Below are positions 57,729 through 64,000 of a DNA stretch of 64,000 nucleotides, in pieces. The notes beneath the pieces are model-generated. The model was not told the DNA's origin, searched no databases, and saw only the letters and a list, made by a program, of their open reading frames with translations. The stretch is from Alphaproteobacteria bacterium (lineage in GTDB: Bacteria > Pseudomonadota > Alphaproteobacteria > Rickettsiales > SXRF01), in assembly GCA_020049775.1 (NCBI GenBank), contig JAGVLO010000003.1:1-64000 (forward strand), read 5' to 3'. The position numbers and the translations under genes were made by a program. Within the stretch, counting starts at the first letter, position 1. Each line of letters opens with the position of its first letter.

Positions 57729-58339
57729 GCGGAAGGCTGACCTTTATTAGGGAAGGGAATAACCTTATTCTGCTTGGCGGCTTCCAGCTGTTCGGCATAG
57801 CCGTTGAGCAGCGGGCGGTAGAGCAGTAAATCGCCATCATTAATGCGCTGCAGGTAGTCTGACAGCGTTTCCTTCAAACCCGCACGTTCGCGCATTTCAT
57901 CCACATGGTCGGGGTCTTCCATCGGCTTGGGTACAAAGCAGCCATTGCCGGCTTCGCGTATCTGTGTGCCGAAGCGTTGCAGCTTGCCTTCGTTGCACAA
58001 GATGCGGTCGGTCAGGAAGGCAAGGAATCCGATCTCGAGGGTTTCGCCGTTGGCGACACTTTCCATAAGCAGCATATGGCAGGCACGTTGGAAAATGGGG
58101 TCGTAATCGGCGTGCTGCACAATCATGAAGGCGGCGGCTTCGGCATTGGTGCTGACCTGCTCGGCCGACGGCCAGCCACCGTCATGGATGATAGCTTTCA
58201 GGGTTTCGCTGTTGCGGCGGTGTATTTGCTCCAGAAAATCCAGTGCGGATTGCGACGGGGCATTGGTGGCTTGTACGGTTTCTGCCTCTGCTTTCGGTGT
58301 CAGCGAAAACATGGACTCCAGATCTGTCGGTTCTAGCAT
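57722..58339 (-). CDS. DUF6624-like protein
   Basis: A 205-residue soluble protein. Residues 35-150 contain IHDGGWPSAEQVSTNAEAAAFMIVQHADYDPIFQRAC (partly quoted), then FLTDRILCNEGKLQRFGTQ and DPDHVDEMRERAGLKETLSDYL. This order (GWP, IVQHAD, DR, GTQ, D-VD--R---GL) matches what I recall of DUF6624, an uncharacterised family. No signal or membrane segment is present. The ATG at 58339 lies in a region with no strong ribosome site. It is a single-gene unit convergent with the DUF5765 gene. Confidence 0.75.
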   Translation of the reverse strand: MLEPTDLESMFSLTPKAEAETVQATNAPSQSALDFLEQIHRRNSETLKAIIHDGGWPSAEQVSTNAEAAAFMIVQHADYDPIFQRACHMLLMESVANGETLEIGFLAFLTDRILCNEGKLQRFGTQIREAGNGCFVPKPMEDPDHVDEMRERAGLKETLSDYLQRINDGDLLLYRPLLNGYAEQLEAAKQNKVIPFPNKGQPSAQ

Positions 58340-58424
58340 TGTTCCTTGCGTACTCTATCTGTTCCCACGCCCTTATTCTAGCGTAAATTGTGCGAAATTG
58401 CTTGAAAAATATACGGCAAAGTGG

Positions 58425-59321
58425 CTATCCGCCTTGTTTTTTGCGGGCTTTTGCCTCCCGCTGGGCGATGTAAACCGTGCTGGCCACAATAATTAATGAG
58501 CCCAGTAGCGTGGGGCCGTCGAGCGTTTCCCCGAACAGGAAATACGCAAAAATTGCTGTAAAAATCAAGCGGGTAAAGTCAAACGGCATAAGCATGACCA
58601 TATCGGCGCGCATGAAGGCGCGCGCAAGGAACAAATGCGCAATGGTGGAGAGTAACGCAATGATAAAAATGGTGGCAAACACTCCGGAACCAACGGGTTG
58701 CCATTGCCCGATGACCGGTAGTGCTGACCACGGTATCATGAACAGCGCCATATAGAACACGATGGTTTCCGGCGGCTCGGTGCGGGTGAGTGATTTGACG
58801 AGTGTGCCGGCAATCGCCATCATGGTGGAGGAAAAAATTACGAACAGTGCGCGCGGGTCCATATTTTCTGTACCTGGTCGCAATATAATCAGCATGCCGA
58901 TGAAGCCTGCCATGATAGCGCACCAGCGGCGTATGCCTGCGCGCTCGCCCAGAAAAGCAATGGCGATGATGCTGGCAAAAATAGGTGTGGTGAAACTCAG
59001 CGCCGTGGCGAGATTAACCGGCAGCAGTGTGAGCGAATAAAACCATGCTTCCATGGCGCAGATACCGGCGGTGGCGCGCCAGAAATGCCCGAACGGGCGC
59101 TGTGTTTTGAATCTGGGTAATTGCAGCGTAAGCATTACCTGCCACACCACCACAATAAACAGGCTGAAAACATTGCGCAGCAGCACGATCTGTGTGGAAG
59201 GCAGTTCGCCTGCCAGCGTGCGTATGGCGATATTCATAGCGGAGAAGCAAAGCATGCTCATCAGCATGAGCATGGTGGCCTGCATGGGGGCGCTTTGCGT
59301 GGAGTGCGTCGGGCTGGTCAT
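58425..59321 (-). CDS. EamA/DMT-family transporter
   Basis: This is an inner-membrane drug/metabolite transporter with two EamA repeats and about ten helices. From the ATG at 59321 it has 298 residues; a GTG at 59336 would add five. Marks include MLMLMSMLCFSAMNIAIRTLAGELPSTQIVLLRN at the start and FTTPIFASIIAIAFLGERAGIRRW and FAYFLFGETLDGPTLLGSLIIV at the two repeat ends (partly quoted). The substrate is unknown; relatives export amino acids or metabolites. Confidence 0.9.
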   Translation of the reverse strand: MTSPTHSTQSAPMQATMLMLMSMLCFSAMNIAIRTLAGELPSTQIVLLRNVFSLFIVVVWQVMLTLQLPRFKTQRPFGHFWRATAGICAMEAWFYSLTLLPVNLATALSFTTPIFASIIAIAFLGERAGIRRWCAIMAGFIGMLIILRPGTENMDPRALFVIFSSTMMAIAGTLVKSLTRTEPPETIVFYMALFMIPWSALPVIGQWQPVGSGVFATIFIIALLSTIAHLFLARAFMRADMVMLMPFDFTRLIFTAIFAYFLFGETLDGPTLLGSLIIVASTVYIAQREAKARKKQGG

Positions 59322-59381
59322 AACGGATGCGCACACTATCCGCGATTGCAGACATTATGGCAACAGCAAGTCTTGAGGTAA

Positions 59382-59672
59382 TTATACAGTGAAAGTGCGC
59401 GGCTTGTTGGAAAGATTATTACGCGGTGTATCCGGCGGGGTTAGCTGGTCCTGCAGATTTCCCGGCGGCAAGCGCGGGCCGTCAGGTAATTCGGGCAGGT
59501 CCTGCATGTCCGGAGTTTTAGGTTTGTTCATCAACTCACTTATTTTATCCGGTGGCAAGGTTAAGTTCCTAAAAATATAGGACGGCGGATAACCGGCCTC
59601 CTTGCCTTCGTCCCGCTTTTCCTTCATGCCGCCACCTGTTGTTGTGGGGGGTGTTTTTCTGTCGGAAACCAT
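59382..59672 (-). CDS. Small Pro-rich hypothetical protein
   Basis: A 96-residue frame, rich in Pro, Lys and Asp (DMQDLPELPDGPRLPPGNLQDQLTPP), with no recognised domain and no membrane segment. Two TATAAT-like boxes lie on the minus strand in the 60 bases upstream, but no clear ribosome site is seen, so it may be real or chance. It is 45 bases upstream of the DMT gene on the same strand. Confidence 0.5.
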   Translation of the reverse strand: MVSDRKTPPTTTGGGMKEKRDEGKEAGYPPSYIFRNLTLPPDKISELMNKPKTPDMQDLPELPDGPRLPPGNLQDQLTPPDTPRNNLSNKPRTFTV

Positions 59673-59849
59673 ATCAATAATTGCCTATTATATTGTTCTA
59701 CATGTCATTATAGCGTTTTTTAGGTTAAAAAGTGTGAACTTCACGTGACAGTTTTGGGTAGGGACGTGACCATACTTCAAGATAAAATGCTGATATATCG
59801 ATGAAATATCTTGTGGAATTCTTGTCCGCTCGGATTATCATGAACGGAT

Positions 59850-62564
59850 ATGCCTACCACAGTCACCATAGAAACCGTCGCCGCCAGCAACGCTATCAGC
59901 GAACAGCTGGCGGCCCTAAAGCCGTCCGGCAAAGGCAAGCCGTCAGAAAAGGAAAAGGCACAGTTGAAAAAACTGGCGGGTGAATGGCTATCGGCACGGC
60001 GTGAAGCGATCCGCCATACCTACATGGAAGATAACAATGCCGAGGCCATGCTTGAGGCCTACACGCAGGCGATGGATGAACTGCTCGTGGCCTTGTATGA
60101 TTTCGCCGCCACACAGAAGGCGGCGAAAGTGTCGGTGCTTGCTGTCGGCGGCTATGGGCGTGCCGAGCTGTTTCCTTATTCGGATATCGATCTTTTGATT
60201 CTTTATGATGGAAGCAGCCAGGAAGAAGCGGCGGCCATTGCCGAAAATATATTATATCCGTTGTGGGATATGGGCCTTAAAGTCGGTCAGGCGCACCGTA
60301 CGGTTGATGAATGCATGGCTATGGCCAGCGAGGATATTTCCGTGCGCACCACGCTGCTTGATGCGCGTTTTATCGCAGGAAACCGCAAGGTGTTTGAGCG
60401 TTTCCAGTCGCAGTTTGAAACTGAAATCATGTCGGTTACCGTGCCGGAATTCGTAGAGGCAAAGCTGACCGAACGTGACAATCGCCATGTGCGCTTCGGT
60501 GATTCGCGCTACATGCTGGAGCCGAACGTGAAGGAAGGCAAGGGGGGGCTGCGCGATCTGCATACGCTGTGGTGGCTGGTGCGCTATGTCTATCATGTGA
60601 AGGATTTGACAGAGCTGCTGCAAAGCAACCGCCTGACGCGTGAGGAATATGACGCATTCGTTCAGGCGCGCCAGTTCTTGTGGCGTGTGCGCATTCATCT
60701 GCATTACCTGACGGGACGTGCCGAAGACCGCCTGACCTTTGACCGCCAGCATGCGCTGGCCGTTGCCATGGGGTATGGCCACCCTTCGGCCAACCGCGCT
60801 ATTGAGCGCTTCATGCGCCGTTATTTCGTGGCGGTGCGCACGGTGGGTAACACTACGCGTATTTTCTGCGCACTGCTCGAAGAAGAAAAAATGCGTAAAC
60901 CTCAGAAGTCGTTGGCATGGCTGCGCAATATGCCGTGGAAACTGGGTAGTTTCCGGCTGGAAGGCGAGCGCCTGAATGTGAAAAACGAACATGCGTTTGA
61001 GCAGCACCCGATCCTGATGCTGGAAATATTCCGCATGGCGCAAATCAACGGGCTGGATATCCACCCGCATGCATTGCAGCTGATAGCGCGTAACCTGCAT
61101 CTGATTAACGACACGCTGCGGCAGGACAGAAAAGCCAACCAGCTGTTTATGGATATATTGCTTGCCGAGCAGGGTCCGGAAGCCACGCTGCGGCGCATGA
61201 GCGAAGCTGGCGTGCTGGGGCGATTCATCCATGATTTCGGTCGTATTGTCGGCCAGACGCAGTTCAACATGTACCATGTTTATACGGTGGATGAACATAC
61301 GCTGGTGGCGCTGGGCATATTACGCTCGGTAGAAAAAGGGTTATTGCGTGACGAACTGCCGCTGGCCAGCGAACTGGTACACCGCATTACCATGCGCCGT
61401 GTGCTTTATCTTGCGCTGTTCTGCCATGACATCGCCAAGGGGCGCGCTGGCGACCATTCGGAGTTGGGCGAAAAAGTGGTGGCTAAAATGGCGCAGCGTT
61501 TCCATTTTTCTGCTGAAGAAATGGCAACGGCGGCTTGGCTGGTGCGCGACCATTTGCTGTTTTCCAATTCGGCATTCCGCCGCGATATCGATGACCCGAA
61601 AACCATCAAGGATTTTGTGTCGCTGGTGAAAACGCCCGAGCGTCTCAAGCTGCTACTGGTGCTGACGGCGGCGGATATTCGTGCGGTGGGGCCGGCGGTG
61701 TGGAATGCATGGAAGGGATCGCTGCTGCGCGACTTGTATGCGCGTGCCGAGCAGTACATGGCTTCTGGACAGGTCATATCCAAGCAGGAAAAAACAGGCA
61801 ATTTCCGTGAAGATTTGCACAAGCTGCTGCCAGAGTGGGGAATGGCCGAGATTGACGAATATATGGAAAATGGCACCCCCGGTTTTATCACGGCATTTAA
61901 CCTCAAAAGTCACGCTGTGATTGCACGCATGATGCGCGAATCAAAAAATGCAGATATGCCGCTGCGGATGGATACGTGGCATGATTATCCGCGCTCTATT
62001 ACCGACATCATCGTATGCACCAGCGATCAGCCCAAGCTTTTTTCTAACGTGGCGGGCGCCATGTCGCTGGCGGGAGCCAACATCATTAACGCCAAGGTAT
62101 TCACTTTGAAAAACGGTATGGCAGTGGACGTGCTGCAGGTGCAGGACATGGCGGGCAACGTGTTTGACAGGCCGGACAAGCTGGCCAAGCTGTCGGTGTA
62201 TCTGGAACAGATGCTGGCCGGAGAACTGGATCCAACCGAGAAATTTGCCGACCGTTCGGCACGCTATGCTAGTGCCAGCCGTGCGGCGGTAGCTACTTCA
62301 GGCAAGGTGGAGATTGACAACAACGCCAGCAACATCTGCACGGTAATTGAAATCATGGCGCGTGACCGCAACGGTTTTCTTTATGACATTACGCGAGCTA
62401 TTGCCGACCTTGGCCTGTCCATTTCCACGGCGCATATTTCCACCTACGGTACGCAGATAGCCGACGTGTTTTACGTCAAAGATAATTTTGGCATGAAAGT
62501 GTCGCACGATGCCAAACTCAGGCATATCAGAGATACGCTGATGCAGGTGGTGTCGCAACCTTAA
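59850..62564 (+). CDS. glnD: Bifunctional PII uridylyltransferase / uridylyl-removing enzyme
   Basis: GlnD senses glutamine and modifies PII proteins, setting nitrogen control. The 904 residues include the nucleotidyltransferase motif GGYGRAELFPYSDIDLL (100-116, with the catalytic Asp pair), the PII-UTase linker (VKEGKGGLRDLHTLWWL), and the HD hydrolase domain (LFCHDIAKGRAGDHSELG, near 524). Two C-terminal ACT domains (SDQPKLFSNVAGAMSLAGANI and DRNGFLYDITRAIADLGL, partly quoted) follow. It ends tail to tail with the response-regulator gene, sharing the bases TTAA at 62561-62564. Confidence 0.97.
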   Translation: MPTTVTIETVAASNAISEQLAALKPSGKGKPSEKEKAQLKKLAGEWLSARREAIRHTYMEDNNAEAMLEAYTQAMDELLVALYDFAATQKAAKVSVLAVGGYGRAELFPYSDIDLLILYDGSSQEEAAAIAENILYPLWDMGLKVGQAHRTVDECMAMASEDISVRTTLLDARFIAGNRKVFERFQSQFETEIMSVTVPEFVEAKLTERDNRHVRFGDSRYMLEPNVKEGKGGLRDLHTLWWLVRYVYHVKDLTELLQSNRLTREEYDAFVQARQFLWRVRIHLHYLTGRAEDRLTFDRQHALAVAMGYGHPSANRAIERFMRRYFVAVRTVGNTTRIFCALLEEEKMRKPQKSLAWLRNMPWKLGSFRLEGERLNVKNEHAFEQHPILMLEIFRMAQINGLDIHPHALQLIARNLHLINDTLRQDRKANQLFMDILLAEQGPEATLRRMSEAGVLGRFIHDFGRIVGQTQFNMYHVYTVDEHTLVALGILRSVEKGLLRDELPLASELVHRITMRRVLYLALFCHDIAKGRAGDHSELGEKVVAKMAQRFHFSAEEMATAAWLVRDHLLFSNSAFRRDIDDPKTIKDFVSLVKTPERLKLLLVLTAADIRAVGPAVWNAWKGSLLRDLYARAEQYMASGQVISKQEKTGNFREDLHKLLPEWGMAEIDEYMENGTPGFITAFNLKSHAVIARMMRESKNADMPLRMDTWHDYPRSITDIIVCTSDQPKLFSNVAGAMSLAGANIINAKVFTLKNGMAVDVLQVQDMAGNVFDRPDKLAKLSVYLEQMLAGELDPTEKFADRSARYASASRAAVATSGKVEIDNNASNICTVIEIMARDRNGFLYDITRAIADLGLSISTAHISTYGTQIADVFYVKDNFGMKVSHDAKLRHIRDTLMQVVSQP

Positions 62565-63649
62565 GCGTTGTAGCTGGAGTATTTGTCTATCAGCTTGGCG
62601 AGGTCGCGTACCAGCATAGCGCCGATTTCGCCGCCATCGCCCTTGATGCGCCCGCTAAACACCACCGAAATCGCCTGAATATGTTTTTCCAGAACTATCA
62701 GATGGTACCTGTTTTCCTTATTATATACCTTGTGGCAGAAGCTATAAAGCATGCCCGCGATATCAGAGCCGCGTGTGTAGCCAAAGGTTCCGGCGCGTGA
62801 TTTTATGGACAGCGCCGCTTCCTTGATGAGTGATATGAATTGTGCGGCATAGTCCGGACTTTGTATAAGTATGCGGTAGGTTTCTTCCAGCGTGGCGACA
62901 TCTCTCATCATGCTGTCGATGAAAATTGTTTCCTCGTCGTGGATGATGTTTTCGGTTTGCTCCACGGTGGCAGCCGCAGTGATAATTTGCGGCGGCACTT
63001 CCAGACCGATTTTCTTTTTCAGCGTGTAGTCCGGTACAATCATGCGCGGCATGTCATCAAGAATGACTTGTTTCAGCTGGTCTTTGGGAACAACAACGGG
63101 CGGGCGGCGCACGATGACTTCGCGTGTTTCATTGGCGTCGCTAGGTAACGTCAGCGAGCTGACGCGGCGGCGGTCGGGTCCGATGAAATTTTTGCTGATG
63201 ATGAAGGCGCGCGGGTCTTCTACGATGTTGTAAATGCGCTCCAGCAGTGTTCTGGCTGAAAAGGGCTTGATGATATATTCAGTGATTCCTGCATCACGCG
63301 CTGCATGAATGTCATTACGTTCGTTGCGTGCAGTAAGCATGATGATCGGTATCATGCGGTTGGGCGAATCGAGTGACTGGCGCAGGTAAATGGAGAGGTC
63401 GATGCCACCCATCGCTTTCATCTGCCAGTCGGTGATGATGATGTCGATGGTTTCTTCCTTCATCAGCTCGACGACTTCCAACCCGTCACTGAGTACGAAT
63501 ACACGGTGACAGCCGATGGCGATCAGCAATTTCCGGATGAGGACAGCCATCTTCTGGTCTTTGTCGGCAACGGCGACGGACACTTTCTCAAACAGCTTAT
63601 TAGCTGTGAGGATAGAGGGCTTACCTAGCTCTGTAACTGAGGGTGGCAT
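62561..63649 (-). CDS. CheY-like response regulator with a possible degenerate HPt-like C-terminus
   Basis: The 362 residues begin with a receiver domain (about 22-140). It has acidic pocket residues Asp29/Asp31, phospho-acceptor Asp74 (IIITDWQM), Thr106 (LTARN) and Lys128 (IIKPFS), all in place. A linker contains FIGPDRRRVSS, a motif seen in other alphaproteobacterial receivers. The C-terminal helical part has AALSIKSRAGTFGYTRGSDIA, which lines up with the HPt motif (A-H-x-L-K-G-x-A-G-x-F-G), but with leucine where the phosphorylated histidine would be. No DNA-binding domain is visible. It may act by protein contact. Confidence 0.88.
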   Translation of the reverse strand: MPPSVTELGKPSILTANKLFEKVSVAVADKDQKMAVLIRKLLIAIGCHRVFVLSDGLEVVELMKEETIDIIITDWQMKAMGGIDLSIYLRQSLDSPNRMIPIIMLTARNERNDIHAARDAGITEYIIKPFSARTLLERIYNIVEDPRAFIISKNFIGPDRRRVSSLTLPSDANETREVIVRRPPVVVPKDQLKQVILDDMPRMIVPDYTLKKKIGLEVPPQIITAAATVEQTENIIHDEETIFIDSMMRDVATLEETYRILIQSPDYAAQFISLIKEAALSIKSRAGTFGYTRGSDIAGMLYSFCHKVYNKENRYHLIVLEKHIQAISVVFSGRIKGDGGEIGAMLVRDLAKLIDKYSSYNA

Positions 63650-63756
63650 GGACGCGGACTGCTTGAGAAACTATTGGTTTTCCAGCTTTTACTGTAGCGG
63701 AAAAAGAATTGATAATCCATTAATTACAATAGTTAACTATGCTTTCATCTTAGGCG

Positions 63757-64000
63757 CTATCCCGAGGGCAGCGATAGGAAATGCCTCACATAAGGGATGG
63801 TAAGGTTCTTGCGCTCGGCCAGTGAAGCACGGTCTAGCTTTTCAACCAACTCTCTGATTTTATAGAAAGATCTTCCCGTGCGCGGCAGCAGGTAGGCAAC
63901 GACTTCATCGGTCACTTTCATCTGGCGGTCGGCGAATTGTTTGCGCAAGGCGGCGGCCAGCGCCTCGTCATCGGCCTCGGCAATGGCGGCAGACGGCAAG
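63757..64000 (-). CDS. Hda-like DnaA-family protein, C-terminal part (gene cut by window edge)
   Basis: About 80 C-terminal residues are present; the gene continues beyond the right edge. The blocks DDEALAAALRKQFADRQMKV, EVVAYLLPRTGRSFYKIRELVEKLD and ERKNLTIPYVRHFL match the lid region of Hda/DnaA-like AAA+ proteins. There is no following DnaA DNA-binding domain, since the frame stops just after FLSLPSG. Hda-type proteins stimulate hydrolysis of ATP on DnaA to prevent re-initiation. The AAA+ core is outside the window, so the call rests on this tail. Confidence 0.82.
   Translation of the reverse strand, partial: LPSAAIAEADDEALAAALRKQFADRQMKVTDEVVAYLLPRTGRSFYKIRELVEKLDRASLAERKNLTIPYVRHFLSLPSG

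Noticed and set aside
59740-59748. TTCACGTGA resembling a fifth parS
   Set aside because: Only the central nine bases match; the flanks (AAC and CAG) break the palindrome, so chance is more likely.
60252-61298. 348-codon minus-strand frame
   Set aside because: It lies antisense within glnD, which has full-length domain support.

Overview
The window is a gene-dense stretch of a bacterial chromosome, almost certainly from an alphaproteobacterium of moderate G+C content. The evidence is the tal-priA-atpHAGDC order, the mnmE-mnmG-rsmG-parA-parB cluster with canonical parS sites, a petABC cytochrome bc1 operon, cycM next to kdsB, a DUF3576 lipoprotein ahead of leuS-lptE-holA, alaC-hom-glpX, a class I PHA synthase, glnD, and an Hda-like DnaA-family protein at the right edge. 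The genus cannot be fixed by reading alone. I see no rRNA, tRNA, CRISPR array, insertion sequence or prophage.

Layout. 1-10 kb: transaldolase (cut by the left edge), priA, a glycine-zipper protein, and the F1 part of ATP synthase (delta, alpha, gamma, beta, epsilon). Two unrecognised genes and a truncated second copy of the start of atpD sit between atpG and atpD. 10-17 kb: yggS, a major porin with a strong terminator, then DUF3576-leuS-lptE-holA. 17-24 kb: a hypothetical gene, then parB, parA, rsmG, mnmG and mnmE on the minus strand with four parS sites. 24-33 kb: a quinone oxidoreductase, an amine oxidase, and a yejABEF peptide importer with an alpha/beta hydrolase inside the operon. 33-40 kb: SPFH protein, NfeD, CycM, kdsB, a PfkB-family kinase, AmpG, a hypothetical gene, hemF, trmL. 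40-48 kb: a small membrane protein, petA, a 123-residue hypothetical, petB, petC, then lptD-surA and a membrane protein. 48-57 kb: phaC, a large Pro/Ala-rich lipoprotein, alaC, a 292-residue hypothetical, hom, glpX. 57-64 kb: DUF5765 and DUF6624 proteins, a DMT exporter, a small hypothetical, glnD, a CheY-like protein with a possible degenerate HPt tail, and the end of an Hda-like gene.

How the genes work together. Respiration and energy conservation are served by bc1, cytochrome c and ATP synthase. The outer membrane is served by the porin, LptD, LptE, SurA and KdsB (LPS precursor), and AmpG recycles muropeptides. Chromosome segregation is served by ParAB and parS, and DNA replication by PriA, HolA and the Hda-like protein. 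Nitrogen sensing (GlnD), carbon storage (PhaC) and gluconeogenesis (GlpX) complete a free-living-type metabolism.

The most unusual feature is a set of unrecognised genes inside otherwise conserved core operons. The best case is the atpG-hypA-atpD'-hypB-atpD segment. There an 87-base block of atpD is present twice with only two differences, while the two hypothetical genes beside it look like strongly diverged paralogues. Similar orphans lie between petA and petB, between alaC and hom, after surA, and (as a hydrolase) between yejB and yejE.
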